A stretch of 64,000 nt of DNA from Denitrobaculum sp965225735 (GCA_965225735.1 CBDDBN010000012.1:1-64000), one strand, 5' to 3'; positions 44,536 through 53,512 are shown, counted from the first letter of the stretch. Translations and numbers: made by a program. Notes: generated from the sequence alone by a model not told the origin.

Positions 44536-45825
44536 CTATTCCGCCGCTGCCTGCTTGGACTTTTTGTATTCGAGGATCCGCCGTTCCAGCTCGGGCCGGA
44601 AATGCCGGATCAAGCCCTGGACCGGCCAGGCCGCCGCGTCACCGAGCGCACAGATCGTGTGGCCCTCGACCTGATAGGTCACGTCCAGCAGCGTATCGAT
44701 CTCGTCGACATCCGCCTCGCCCTTCACCATGCGGGTCATGACGCGCCACATCCAGCCGGTGCCTTCCCGGCAGGGCGTGCACTGGCCGCAGCTTTCATGC
44801 ATGTAGAAGTGCGAAAGACGCGCGATGGCCTCGACGATATCAGTCGACTTGTCCATAACGATAACCGCCGCCGTGCCGAGACCGGACTTCACCTCGCGCA
44901 GGGCGTCGAAATCCATCAGCACAGTGTCGCAGATCGATTTCGGCAGCAGCGGCACGGAAGAACCGCCCGGGATCACCGCCAGCAGGTTGTCCCAGCCGCC
45001 GCGCACGCCGCCAGCATGCTTCTCGATCAGTTCCTTCAAGGGGATGCTCATCGATTCTTCGACGTTACAGGGCTTATTCACATGCCCCGAGATACTGTAG
45101 ATCTTGGTGCCGGTGTTGTTCGGCCGTCCAAAGCCGGCGAACCAGTCCGGGCCGCGCCGCAAAATGGTCGGCGAAACGGCAACGGTCTCGACATTGGTCA
45201 CCGTGGTCGGGCAGCCATAGAGTCCGACCGCAGCCGGGAACGGCGGTTTCAGGCGCGGCTGGCCCTTCTTCCCCTCGAGGCTTTCCAGCAGTGCGGTTTC
45301 CTCACCGCAGATGTAAGCACCGGCGCCACGGTGAATGTAGAGATCGTAATCGTAACCGGATCCGCAGGCATTCTTGCCCAGGAACCCACCCGCGTAGGCC
45401 TGTTCGCGCGCCGCTTCCAGGCGCTGCGACTCGAGGTAATATTCGCCACGGATATAGATGTAGCAGGCGCTGGCGCCCATGGCGAAACCGGCCACAAGGC
45501 AGCCTTCCAGCAGCCGGTGCGGATCGTTGCGCATGATCTCGCGGTCTTTGCAGGAGCCGGGCTCAGATTCGTCGGCATTCACCACTAGATAGGCGGGCCG
45601 GCCATCACTTTCCTTGGGCATGAAGGACCACTTGATGCCCGCCGGGAAGCCAGCCCCGCCGCGCCCCCGGAGGCCGGAGGCTTTAATCTGCTCGACGATC
45701 TCTTCACGGCCCAGCGCCAGCAGGCTTTTAGTATCGTCCCAAATGCCGCGTTCGCGCGCGCCGTCTACGCCCCAGTCGTGCGCGCCATAAAGATTGGTGA
45801 AGATGCGGTCCTTATCGCTGAGCAT
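44536..45825 (-). CDS. nuoF: NADH-quinone oxidoreductase subunit F
   Basis: NuoF binds NADH and FMN and carries cluster N3. The 429-residue protein has the nucleotide stretches GLRGRGGAGFPAGIKW (near residue 50) and GAGAYICGEETALLESLEG, and the 4Fe-4S motif SCGQCTPCREGTGW. Its first base overlaps the last base of nuoE, and nuoG starts 9 bases after its stop. Confidence 0.97.
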   Translation of the reverse strand: MLSDKDRIFTNLYGAHDWGVDGARERGIWDDTKSLLALGREEIVEQIKASGLRGRGGAGFPAGIKWSFMPKESDGRPAYLVVNADESEPGSCKDREIMRNDPHRLLEGCLVAGFAMGASACYIYIRGEYYLESQRLEAAREQAYAGGFLGKNACGSGYDYDLYIHRGAGAYICGEETALLESLEGKKGQPRLKPPFPAAVGLYGCPTTVTNVETVAVSPTILRRGPDWFAGFGRPNNTGTKIYSISGHVNKPCNVEESMSIPLKELIEKHAGGVRGGWDNLLAVIPGGSSVPLLPKSICDTVLMDFDALREVKSGLGTAAVIVMDKSTDIVEAIARLSHFYMHESCGQCTPCREGTGWMWRVMTRMVKGEADVDEIDTLLDVTYQVEGHTICALGDAAAWPVQGLIRHFRPELERRILEYKKSKQAAAE

Positions 45826-46505
45826 CAGCCGTCCTCCCCACTGGGCGCCGGAGTTTCAGGTTCGGGTGCTTTTGGCGTCATCTTCACCGCCTTACCGTCA
45901 AACGGCGGCAGATCCTGAAGCGTCTGCGCTCCGCCTTCCGGTGAGGACGTCAATCGGCCGATCTGCGATCCGACCGGCACTTCCTTGCCTGCCCGCAGAT
46001 CGTCGATAATCTCGGCCATGCGCTCCGGCGTCAGATCCTCGTAGTAGTCGTCGTTGATCTGCACCATCGGCGCGTTCGCGCAGGCGCCCAGACATTCGAC
46101 TTCGATCACTGAAAAAAGACCGTCTTCCGTCACTTCGCCGAACTTCACGCCCAGCTTTTTCTTACAGGTTTCGGAAAGACCATCCGAACCGCGCAGCCAG
46201 CAAGGTGTGGTACGGCAGACCTGGATGAAGTGCTTCCCGACCGGCTTCAGATTGAACATGGTATAGAAGCTGGCCACCTCAAAGACACGCATCGGCGCCA
46301 TCTCGAGGAAGTTCGCGACGTAAGCGATGGCCTCGCCCGGCAGCCAGCCGCCATTCTGGCGCTGCGCCAAATCCAGCAGCGCAATGACGGCGCTGGCCTG
46401 CCGGCCTTCCGGATACTTCGCCACGAACTTATTGGCGATTTCCAGATTTTCCGGCGTGAAAGCGAAGCCTTCTGCCTGGCCTTCCGCGTAACTCGTAACC
46501 TTCAT
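45825..46505 (-). CDS. nuoE: NADH-quinone oxidoreductase subunit E
   Basis: NuoE carries the 2Fe-2S cluster N1a beside NuoF. From the ATG at 46505, which overlaps the nuoD stop (ATGA), it has 226 residues. The cluster ligands are in CRTTPCWLRG and CLGACANAP. The final 50 residues are a Pro, Glu and Lys-rich tail beyond the family fold, probably disordered. Longer in-frame starts would lie inside nuoD and were rejected. Confidence 0.95.
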   Translation of the reverse strand: MKVTSYAEGQAEGFAFTPENLEIANKFVAKYPEGRQASAVIALLDLAQRQNGGWLPGEAIAYVANFLEMAPMRVFEVASFYTMFNLKPVGKHFIQVCRTTPCWLRGSDGLSETCKKKLGVKFGEVTEDGLFSVIEVECLGACANAPMVQINDDYYEDLTPERMAEIIDDLRAGKEVPVGSQIGRLTSSPEGGAQTLQDLPPFDGKAVKMTPKAPEPETPAPSGEDG

Positions 46506-47680
46506 CGGTCGACCTCGCCGAACACGATATCCATTGAACCCAAAATCGCGACGCTGTCCGCCAGCATATGGCCGCGGCACATGTAGTCCATGGCCGCCAG
46601 ATGCGCAAACCCGGGCGCGCGGATCTTGCAGCGGTAGGGCTTGTTGCTGCCGTCGGCGATCAGGTACACCGCGAACTCGCCTTTTGGCGCCTCGACCGCG
46701 GTGTAGGTCTCGCCCGGCGGCACGTGGTAGCCCTCGGTATAGAGTTTAAAGTGATGGATCAGCGCTTCCATCGACTGCTTCATTTCGCCGCGGCGCGGCG
46801 GCGTGATCTTGTGGTCCTGCGTGGTAACCGGACCTTCAGGCATCTTCTCGATGCACTGCTCTATGATCCGCAAGCTCTGGCGCATTTCCTCCATGCGGCA
46901 AAGATAGCGGTCAAAGCAATCGCCGTTCTTACCAACAGGAATATCGAACTCGAACTCATCGTAGCTGTCGTAGGGCTGCGCCTTACGCAGATCCCAGGGC
47001 ACGTTGGAGCCGCGTAGCATCACGCCGGTAAAGCCCCAGTCGCTCGCCTCCTCGCGGGTCACCTTACCAATATCGACCGTGCGTTGACGGAAGATGCGGT
47101 TGTTGGTCAGCAGACCTTCCATGTCGTCGATCACGCGCGGGAAGGTTTTGCAGAACGCCGCGATGTCGTCGAGCAGGCCGGCCGGCAGATCCTGATGGAC
47201 ACCGCCCGGACGGAAGTAGGCCGCGTGAAGGCGCGCGCCGCAGGCCCGCTCATAGAATTCCATCAGCTTCTCGCGCTCTTCGAAGCCCCAGAGAATCGGG
47301 GTCATGGCGCCGACGTCGATGGCGAAGGTCGTGATGTTGAGCAGATGATTGAGAATCCGGCCGATCTCACAATAGAGCACCCGGATGTACTGGCCGCGTT
47401 TCGGCACCTCGATCCCAAGCAGCTTTTCCGTCGCCAGAGCAAAAGCATGCTCCTGATTCATCGGCGCCACGTAGTCGAGGCGGTCGAAATAGGGCACGGC
47501 CTGCAAATAAGTCTTATGCTCGATCAGCTTTTCGGTGCCTCGGTGCAACAGGCCGATATGCGGATCCGCGCGCTCGATAATCTCGCCGTCCATCTCCAGG
47601 ACCAAGCGCAGAACGCCGTGGGCGGCAGGATGCTGTGGACCGAAGTTCAGCGTCAGCGGCTTGATCGTCTGTTCAGCCAT
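46502..47680 (-). CDS. nuoD: NADH-quinone oxidoreductase subunit D
   Basis: NuoD is the 49-kDa-type subunit that lines the quinone site with NuoB. The 392-residue protein is related to [NiFe] hydrogenase large subunits and shows LNFGPQHPAAHGVLRLVLE at the N-terminus (with the quinone His of the HPAAH region) and HRGTEKLIE. It is separate from nuoC, unlike the fused E. coli NuoCD. Start and nuoC stop overlap by one base. Confidence 0.97.
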   Translation of the reverse strand: MAEQTIKPLTLNFGPQHPAAHGVLRLVLEMDGEIIERADPHIGLLHRGTEKLIEHKTYLQAVPYFDRLDYVAPMNQEHAFALATEKLLGIEVPKRGQYIRVLYCEIGRILNHLLNITTFAIDVGAMTPILWGFEEREKLMEFYERACGARLHAAYFRPGGVHQDLPAGLLDDIAAFCKTFPRVIDDMEGLLTNNRIFRQRTVDIGKVTREEASDWGFTGVMLRGSNVPWDLRKAQPYDSYDEFEFDIPVGKNGDCFDRYLCRMEEMRQSLRIIEQCIEKMPEGPVTTQDHKITPPRRGEMKQSMEALIHHFKLYTEGYHVPPGETYTAVEAPKGEFAVYLIADGSNKPYRCKIRAPGFAHLAAMDYMCRGHMLADSVAILGSMDIVFGEVDR

Positions 47681-48303
47681 CAGGCAGCCCCCTCTTCGCC
47701 TTCACCGCTTTCGGCTTTCTCATCCCCGGGCAGATGGAGCATGCCCTCCCAAGGCGACATGAAATCGAAGCTGCGGAACTCCTGAGTCAGTTTGACCGGC
47801 TCATAGACGACCCGCTTCTGGGTCTCGTCGTAACGCACCTCAACGTAACCGGTCAGTGGGAAATCCTTGCGCAGGGGGTGCCCTTCGAAGCCGTAATCGG
47901 TCAGCATGCGGCGCAGGTCAGGATGGTCGGCAAAGAAAATGCCGTACATGTCCCAGACTTCGCGTTCGAACCAGATCGCAGAGGAAAAGACCTCAGAGAC
48001 CGACGGCACCATTCCCGTCTCGTCCGTCACGATCTTGACCCTGATCCGCTGATTGAGCTTCAGCGAGAGCAGGTTGTAGACCACATCGAAGCGTGACTCG
48101 CGGGCCGGATGGTCGACCGCCGTAACATCCATCAGCTGTTTGAACTGACAGTTCTGATCGTCACGCAAAAAGGTAAGGACCTTTGTGATCGAGTCGCGGT
48201 CGCAATGGAGAGTCAATTCGTCCAGGGCAACCTGGTACTCCTCTACGCGCTGCGGATGTGCCGCGCTGATGTAGTCACCGAGATCAATAAGGGCTTCATT
48301 CAT
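47680..48303 (-). CDS. nuoC: NADH-quinone oxidoreductase subunit C
   Basis: NuoC is the 30-kDa-type structural subunit of the complex I hydrophilic arm. The 207-residue protein has the family signature ERE-VWDMYGIFFADHPDLR followed by LTDYGFEGHPLRKDFPLTG. The acidic tail after residue 190 is short. It follows nuoB by 36 bases. Confidence 0.96.
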   Translation of the reverse strand: MNEALIDLGDYISAAHPQRVEEYQVALDELTLHCDRDSITKVLTFLRDDQNCQFKQLMDVTAVDHPARESRFDVVYNLLSLKLNQRIRVKIVTDETGMVPSVSEVFSSAIWFEREVWDMYGIFFADHPDLRRMLTDYGFEGHPLRKDFPLTGYVEVRYDETQKRVVYEPVKLTQEFRSFDFMSPWEGMLHLPGDEKAESGEGEEGAA

Positions 48304-48339
48304 AGGAATCTGCCAAAGGTAATGGCGAATCGGCCGATG

Positions 48340-48879
48340 CTATCGGACAAGCACGGCTTCGCGTTTGATCTTCTTCTGAAGCTGCAGGATGCCGTAGAGC
48401 AAGGCTTCCGCGGTGGGCGGACAACCGGGGACATAGATATCGACCGGCACGACCCGGTCACAGCCGCGAACCACCGAATAGGAGTAGTGATAGTAACCGC
48501 CGCCGTTCGCGCAGGACCCCATCGAGATAACCCAGCGCGGTTCGGGCATCTGATCGTAAACCTTACGCAGCGCCGGCGCCATTTTGTTCGTTAAGGTGCC
48601 AGCCACAATCATAACGTCGGACTGGCGAGGCGAGGGACGGAACACGATCCCGAATCGGTCCATGTCGTAGCGGCTACAGGCCGTATGCATCATCTCGACC
48701 GCGCAACAGGCCAGGCCGAAAGTCATGGGCCAGAGCGAACCGGACTGGGCCCAGGCCGCCAGCTTGTCCATCTGGGCAACCACGAAACCTTTTTCCGTGA
48801 TTTCATCCGTGACGGCCGAAAGGATCCGATCCTGCTGAGGACCGGCGGGAATCGGTGCACCTGCTTCGACGGAACTCAT
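48340..48879 (-). CDS. nuoB: NADH-quinone oxidoreductase subunit B
   Basis: NuoB holds cluster N2, the last electron carrier before quinone. From the ATG at 48879 it has 179 residues. The ligands are visible as the adjacent Cys pair in GLACCAVEMMH plus GSCANGGGYYHYS and VPGCPPTAEALLYG. A start 13 codons upstream would run into nuoA, so it was rejected. It begins 4 bases after the nuoA stop. Confidence 0.96.
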   Translation of the reverse strand: MSSVEAGAPIPAGPQQDRILSAVTDEITEKGFVVAQMDKLAAWAQSGSLWPMTFGLACCAVEMMHTACSRYDMDRFGIVFRPSPRQSDVMIVAGTLTNKMAPALRKVYDQMPEPRWVISMGSCANGGGYYHYSYSVVRGCDRVVPVDIYVPGCPPTAEALLYGILQLQKKIKREAVLVR

Positions 48880-48883
48880 TCTG

Positions 48884-49249
48884 TTACTCCCATTCCAAGG
48901 CACCCTTCTTCCACTCATAGATAAATCCGATGGTCAGAATGCCCAGGAAGATCACCATCGACCAAAAACCAAATAGACCGATGTCCCCAAGAGCAACCGC
49001 CCAGGGGAATAAGAATGCGACTTCCAGATCGAAGATAATGAAAAGTATGGCGACGAGATAAAATCTCACGTCGAATTTACTGCGCGCGTCATCGAAAGCC
49101 TCGAATCCGCATTCATAGGCTGAGATCTTTTCCGAGTCCGGCCGCTGGCGCCCAACGATATAGGAGGCAGTCACCATCACGCCGGCGAGCCCTACCGCAA
49201 TCCCAATGAAAATCAGGATCGGCAGGTATTCGGCTAACAGGCCTTCCAT
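48884..49249 (-). CDS. nuoA: NADH-quinone oxidoreductase subunit A
   Basis: NuoA is a three-helix membrane subunit at the junction of the two complex I arms. The 121-residue protein has the conserved loop SAYECGFEAFDDARSKFDVRFY, including the Cys and acidic residues near the quinone channel, and a C-terminal helix. It is the first gene of the 14-gene nuo operon; a tentative promoter lies about 150 bases upstream. Confidence 0.96.
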   Translation of the reverse strand: MEGLLAEYLPILIFIGIAVGLAGVMVTASYIVGRQRPDSEKISAYECGFEAFDDARSKFDVRFYLVAILFIIFDLEVAFLFPWAVALGDIGLFGFWSMVIFLGILTIGFIYEWKKGALEWE

Positions 49250-49839
49250 TCGATTTTATCTCCAACAAAACGCGCCAACCTCTCGACGCTTTGGTGCAGT
49301 GCACTTGCCGCCCGTTTTAGGCTTGTCGCCGTACCACTCAGCGCGCTTGCTTTGCCGAAAGCTCCGGCACGACCCTGAATGCCACGATTTTGTCGCAATA
49401 TACGGCCAAGACCCGCCATGGAAAAGCATCAAACGCAGCTCGCTGCCAGACAGCGAAAAAATTTTGCTGCACCGCAGAAAATCGACCGCGCCGAGACTGC
49501 AGCGACCACGGATAGCCCCCCGCATACCAGGACAAAGCACGAGCGCGAATGTCCCAAGAATTCATTGTTTTATGGTTAATTTTTTACGAATCGCAGCACC
49601 TGTGCAGACAATTATCCGCGCGGTCAGCAGCCAACACACAAGTTGTAGCGATTGCAGCATAGCCTTGCCCGCGACAGTAGAACCACCGGCCGCGAAATTC
49701 GATTAGACCCGGGCCTTTTCACAGCGACTCGACGTAAATCGATTTGACCGACATACGACTGCCGCGACCGGACCATCGGTCAAGATAGCCGCGCAACAGC
49801 AATGCCGTGCTCACCAAGTATGCTTTATCTTAGGAGAAG
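49250..49839. other. 590-base gap between nuoA and tRNA-Asp
   Basis: No convincing gene is present; reading frames here lack ribosome sites and family-like content. The left part must hold the nuo operon promoter. An AT-rich patch lies at 49555-49590. An 8-bp inverted repeat TTGACCGA/TCGGTCAA spans 49744-49783 with a 24-base spacer. No terminator was found after tRNA-Asp. Confidence 0.55.
49397..49424 (-). promoter_or_regulatory. Tentative nuo operon promoter
   Basis: On the minus strand TTTCCA (49424-49419) and TATATT (49402-49397) are 16 bases apart, about 150 bases upstream of nuoA. The -10 box matches five of six consensus bases, the -35 box four. Confidence 0.35.
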
Positions 49840-49916
<77 letters not shown>

Positions 49917-50236
49917 TTTGAAGGGTCCCGCCGTAGCGGGCTGCGGTGATGTACTCCCTCCCCCGGCAGGTGTCAAGCGCTGCCCGACCGCTTTTTTCGT
50001 TTTCATGACAAAAGACTGAATCGCGCGTCGCCACGCTCGCTCCAAGCTCCCATTCCCTGGGTGATTGATCGCCCCGCGCGCCTATTGCTCGAATACAAAT
50101 ATGGGCCTCAAGACATGGGCTGCTGCGCAAGCTGTTTAGGCCACGGCGAGCATAAACTCGGATTCGGTCACAGCCGCAGAGGTGCGGCGCCCCTTGCCGG
50201 GAAGTGTTCAAAAACATGTCTTGAAATGGGGATGTC
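49917..50236. other. 320-base gap between tRNA-Asp and tRNA-Val
   Basis: No protein gene is supported. The left part holds the tRNA-Asp promoter and a CCCGC/GCGGG hairpin (49927-49940) in the tRNA leader. Nothing recognisable lies between about 49990 and 50236. Confidence 0.6.
49948..49976 (-). promoter_or_regulatory. tRNA-Asp promoter
   Basis: A perfect -35 box TTGACA (49976-49971) and TACATC (49953-49948) lie 17 bases apart on the minus strand, 32 bases before the mature tRNA-Asp 5-prime end. Confidence 0.78.
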
Positions 50237-50312
50237 TGGTGGGCGATGACAGGCTCGAACTGCCGACCCTCTCGGTGTAAACGAGATGCTCTACCAACTG
50301 AGCTAATCGCCC
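50237..50312 (-). tRNA. tRNA-Val (TAC)
   Basis: The 76-base gene folds with acceptor GGGCGAT/ATCGCCC, D-arm GCTCAGTTGGTAGAGC, anticodon stem TCTCG/CGAGA with loop TTTACAC giving TAC, and T-arm GGCAG-TTCGAGC-CTGTC. CCA is encoded. It reads Val codons GUA and GUG. Confidence 0.97.
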
Positions 50313-50325
50313 CGAGACATCACAT

Positions 50326-50344
50326 TCGATACATCTGGTATCGA
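50326..50344. repeat. Perfect inverted repeat in the tRNA-Val leader
   Basis: TCGATAC (50326-50332) and GTATCGA (50338-50344) flank ATCTG, 13 bases upstream of the tRNA. It could be a processing hairpin in the precursor or a protein-binding site between promoter and tRNA. Confidence 0.5.
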
Positions 50345-50388
50345 GACCCACGGCATAATTCTTTCTGCCGCTGGATCGTCTGCGCGTT

Positions 50389-50417
50389 TCTATAAGGGAA
50401 GAAACGGCCCAAAACAA
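50389..50417 (-). promoter_or_regulatory. Candidate tRNA-Val promoter
   Basis: On the minus strand TTGTTT (50417-50412) and TATAGA (50394-50389) are 17 bases apart, about 75 bases upstream of the mature tRNA. The leader between them holds the 50326-50344 inverted repeat. Confidence 0.5.
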
Positions 50418-50494
50418 TAAAAAGAAATACAGGAATCGCCATTCGGCTGCCGAGGAAGCGGCGCCCGCTACGCCATAGAGAATCGACTTTCGGG

Positions 50495-50537
50495 AAAACG
50501 CCAGCCGGCCGCCCCGATCTTAGCCAGGGCGGCCGGC
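50495..50537 (-). terminator. Terminator downstream of the HU gene
   Basis: An 11-bp GC stem, GCCGGCCGCCC (50504-50514) with GGGCGGCCGGC (50527-50537), lies 25 bases after the HU stop. On the minus strand it is followed after a few bases by TTTT. Confidence 0.68.
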
Positions 50538-50561
50538 GTCCTCAGCGCGAATCCAGTCTGC

Positions 50562-50834
50562 TTAGTTGACGGCGTCCTTGAGACCTTTACCAGCCTTGAA
50601 CTTCGGCTGTTTGGACGCAGGAATCTTGATTTTTTCGCCGGTGCGCGGGTTGCGGCCTTCAGAAGCTGCACGCTGAGCGACGGAGAAAGTTCCGAAGCCA
50701 ACGAGACGGACTTCGTCGCCCGACTTCAAAGCGTCGGTGATAGCGTCGAAGACAGCGTCGACAGCTTTGGTGCTATCGGCTTTGGACAGCTCTGAGTTAT
50801 CAGCAACAACGGCGACCAGATCGTTTTTGTTCAC
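50562..50834 (-). CDS. hup: HU family DNA-binding protein
   Basis: HU bends and compacts DNA as a dimer. The 90-residue protein matches HU-beta: MNKNDLVAVVADNSELSK, GFGTFSVAQRAA, then the DNA-binding arm GRNPRTGEKIKIPASK with its Pro tip. The start is a GTG with a strong GGAGGGGG seven bases upstream. It has its own promoter (50904-50932) and terminator, downstream of lon, the common lon-hup order in Gram-negative bacteria. Confidence 0.97.
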   Translation of the reverse strand: MNKNDLVAVVADNSELSKADSTKAVDAVFDAITDALKSGDEVRLVGFGTFSVAQRAASEGRNPRTGEKIKIPASKQPKFKAGKGLKDAVN

Positions 50835-50903
50835 GTTAGTACCCCCTCCAAATGTCGGGATTTAGGATTTAGAAATGGGAAAAACCACTCTGAGGAGGTC
50901 GGA

Positions 50904-50932
50904 GTGTAAGCCGGTAAAACCCCTAACGTCAA
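50904..50932 (-). promoter_or_regulatory. HU gene promoter
   Basis: On the minus strand TTGACG (50932-50927) and TTACAC (50909-50904) are 17 bases apart, 70 bases before the GTG. It lies between the lon terminator and the gene, so HU can be expressed independently of lon. Confidence 0.68.
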
Positions 50933-50947
50933 TCGAAGAAACGCGAG

Positions 50948-50995
50948 AAAACCTAGGGATTGAGAGGCTTTTTAGGGTTAATGGCCTCTCAACCC
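50948..50995 (-). terminator. Terminator downstream of lon
   Basis: On the minus strand a 12-bp stem forms between 50995-50984 and 50968-50956 (core TTGAGAGGC/GCCTCTCAA), followed by TAGGTTTT. It lies 22 bases after the lon stop. Confidence 0.75.
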
Positions 50996-51017
50996 GAGTC
51001 GCAATTCGAACGAATGC

Positions 51018-53426
51018 CTAGTGAGTAATCACACCGCTCCGACCTTCGCCGGATGCCGCACCCCGCGCCGCGTCCACGTCCGCCGGTTCAACCCACTCAA
51101 TCGGGCTCAGCTTCTGTGACAGAGCGTGTTCCAAGACCTCGTCTACAGTAGAAGTCGGAATGATTTCAAGACCATCCTTAACATTGTCAGGAATCTCAGC
51201 GAGATCCTTTTCGTTTTCTTTTGGAATAAGGACGGTTTTTATGTTCCCACGCAAAGCGGCAAGCAGTTTCTCTTTGAGTCCGCCAATCGGCAGAACCCGT
51301 CCACGCAGGGTCACCTCACCCGTCATCGCCAAATCACGGCGAATCGGAATCTCGGTCAAAACCGAGACGATGGCGGTGACCATCGCAATGCCGGCCGAAG
51401 GCCCGTCTTTCGGAGTCGCACCTTCAGGAACATGGACGTGAATGTCCTTGCGTTCAAAGATCGTCGGCTTGATGCCGTAATCGATGGAGCGGCTTTTTAC
51501 GTAGTACTCCGCCGCCTGAATCGATTCCTTCATCACATCGCCGAGTTTACCAGTCGAGGAAACCTTGCCTTTACCGGGCACGGTTACCGCCTCGATCGAG
51601 AGAAGCTCGCCGCCGACCTCGGTCCAGGCCAAGCCGGTCGAAACGCCGACCAGGTCTTCCTGCTCAGCTTCACCGTAGCGATAGCGCGGCACACCGGCGT
51701 ACTTGTCCAGCGTATCTGGGTCGACCGCCACATTCGTGGCATCGCCCATCGCGATTTCCTTCACCGCCTTGCGGATCAGGTTCGCAACTTCGCGCTCAAG
51801 GTTACGCACACCGGCTTCACGGGTGTAGAGACGGATCAGACTGCGCAGAGCGTCGTCGGAGATCGACCACTCCTCGTCCTTCACGCCGTGATCCTTCATC
51901 TGTTTCGGGATCAGATAACGCATCGCGATCTGAACCTTTTCATCCTCGGTGTAACCGGGGATGCGGATCACTTCCATACGGTCCAGCAGAGGCTGCGGCA
52001 TGCGCAGTGTGTTGGCCGTAGTGACGAACATTACATCCGACAGGTCGTAGTCGACCTCCAGGTAATGGTCGTTGAAGCTATTATTCTGCTCGGGGTCGAG
52101 CACTTCCAGCAGTGCCGACGAAGGGTCGCCGCGCCAGTCCGCGCCCAGCTTGTCGATCTCATCGAGCAGGAACAGCGGGTTGGATGACTTCGCCTTCTTC
52201 ATGCTCTGGATGACCTTACCAGGCATGGAGCCGATGTAGGTCCGGCGATGACCGCGAACTTCGGCTTCGTCACGCACGCCGCCGAGGCTCATACGCACAA
52301 AGTTGCGGCCCGTGGCCTTGGCGATCGATTTGCCCAGCGAGGTTTTACCCACACCCGGCGGGCCGACAAGACAGAGAATTGGGCCTTTGATCTTCTGCAT
52401 ACGCTGCTGAACAGCGAGATACTCGAGGATGCGCTCCTTAACCTTTTCAAGGCCATAGTGATCGGCATCCAAAATCTCGTTGGCGTGCTTGATGTCTTTC
52501 TTGACCTTGGTCCGCTTTTTCCAGGGGATCGAGACGATCCAGTCCAGATAATTGCGGACCACCGTGGCTTCGGCCGACATCGGGCTCATGTTGCGCAGCT
52601 TTTTCAGCTCGGCAACGGCCTTTTCCCGCGCTTCCTTGGTCAGCTTGGTCTTGGCGATCTTTTCTTCGAGCTCGGCCAGCTCGTCGCGGCCGTCTTCGCC
52701 CTCACCCAGCTCTTTCTGAATCGCTTTCAGCTGTTCATTCAGATAGTACTCGCGCTGGGTTTTCTCCATCTGCCGCTTCACGCGGTTACGGATGCGCTTC
52801 TCGACCTGCAGCACGCCGATCTCGCTTTCCATGAAAGCATAGACCTTTTCAAGGCGGTCGCTGATGCTTTCGCTCTCCAGCAGCTCCTGCTTTTCGGAGA
52901 TCTTCAGCGTCAGGTGCGAGGCAATGGTATCGGCCAGCTTGCTGGGCTCATCGATCTGGTTGATCGAGACCAGCACTTCCGGCGGAATTTTCTTATTGAG
53001 CTTGATGTACTGCTCGAACTGAGACACCACCGTACGCGCCAATGCGTCGAGCTCGCGGTCGTCGCCGCTGTCGTCGTCCATCGTCTCGGCATAGGCCTGG
53101 AAAAAATCTTCCGTGTCGGCGAACTTCGCGATTTTCGCGCGCTGACCACCTTCGACCAAAACCTTGACGGTGCCGTCGGGCAGCTTCAAGAGCTGCAGCA
53201 CAGTGCCGACCGTTCCCACGGAATAGATATCTGCGGGAGTCGGATCGTCTTGAGCGGCGTTTTTCTGCGTGACCAGAAGGATTTGCTTGTCGTCCTTCAT
53301 CACGTCTTCGAGCGCCCGAACCGATTTTTCGCGTCCGACGAACAACGGCACGATCATGTGCGGGAAGACGACGATATCGCGAAGCGGGAGAACCGGATAG
53401 AGATTGCCGCGTGGGATTTCCAACAT
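51018..53426 (-). CDS. lon: ATP-dependent protease Lon
   Basis: Lon degrades damaged and short-lived regulatory proteins. The 802-residue protein has an N-terminal substrate domain (LPLRDIVVFPHMIVPLFVGR), a coiled-coil region, an AAA+ module (Walker A GPPGVGKTSLGKSI near residue 360) and a C-terminal serine protease domain with the Ser of PKDGPSAGIAM and the following catalytic Lys of LPIGGLKEKLLAA. It is upstream of hup and downstream of clpX, each with separate signals. A heat-shock-like promoter candidate lies at 53513-53538. Confidence 0.97.
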   Translation of the reverse strand: MLEIPRGNLYPVLPLRDIVVFPHMIVPLFVGREKSVRALEDVMKDDKQILLVTQKNAAQDDPTPADIYSVGTVGTVLQLLKLPDGTVKVLVEGGQRAKIAKFADTEDFFQAYAETMDDDSGDDRELDALARTVVSQFEQYIKLNKKIPPEVLVSINQIDEPSKLADTIASHLTLKISEKQELLESESISDRLEKVYAFMESEIGVLQVEKRIRNRVKRQMEKTQREYYLNEQLKAIQKELGEGEDGRDELAELEEKIAKTKLTKEAREKAVAELKKLRNMSPMSAEATVVRNYLDWIVSIPWKKRTKVKKDIKHANEILDADHYGLEKVKERILEYLAVQQRMQKIKGPILCLVGPPGVGKTSLGKSIAKATGRNFVRMSLGGVRDEAEVRGHRRTYIGSMPGKVIQSMKKAKSSNPLFLLDEIDKLGADWRGDPSSALLEVLDPEQNNSFNDHYLEVDYDLSDVMFVTTANTLRMPQPLLDRMEVIRIPGYTEDEKVQIAMRYLIPKQMKDHGVKDEEWSISDDALRSLIRLYTREAGVRNLEREVANLIRKAVKEIAMGDATNVAVDPDTLDKYAGVPRYRYGEAEQEDLVGVSTGLAWTEVGGELLSIEAVTVPGKGKVSSTGKLGDVMKESIQAAEYYVKSRSIDYGIKPTIFERKDIHVHVPEGATPKDGPSAGIAMVTAIVSVLTEIPIRRDLAMTGEVTLRGRVLPIGGLKEKLLAALRGNIKTVLIPKENEKDLAEIPDNVKDGLEIIPTSTVDEVLEHALSQKLSPIEWVEPADVDAARGAASGEGRSGVITH

Positions 53427-53455
53427 ATTTCCTCTTTAATCTTGCAACGGCCGGG

Positions 53456-53482
53456 GGCTACCGAGCCTAATTCCGGGTAGCC
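53456..53482. repeat. Inverted repeat in the lon leader
   Basis: GGCTACC (53456-53462) and GGTAGCC (53476-53482) flank a 13-base loop, 30-56 bases before the lon start. In the mRNA it would form a stable hairpin upstream of the ribosome site. Confidence 0.45.
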
Positions 53483-53512
53483 TTGCACTGTCCCGGCTGT
53501 CGCCTAAAGATC

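Noticed and set aside
43555..45588. Long plus-strand open frame (677 codons) opposite nuoG and nuoF
   Set aside because: It is antisense to two certain genes and its translation has no domain-like pattern; it results from codon bias in GC-rich DNA.
49206..49706. Plus-strand open frame of 166 codons upstream of nuoA
   Set aside because: It begins inside nuoA on the opposite strand, is Arg/Ser/Pro-rich without structure, and lacks a ribosome site.
49744..49783. TTGACCGA/TCGGTCAA inverted repeat as an attachment or operator site
   Set aside because: The 24-base spacer is long, there is no adjacent regulated gene or integrase, and 8-bp arms occur by chance.
52248..53480. Plus-strand open frame of 410 codons opposite lon
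   Set aside because: Antisense shadow; the opposite strand is an unmistakable Lon protease.
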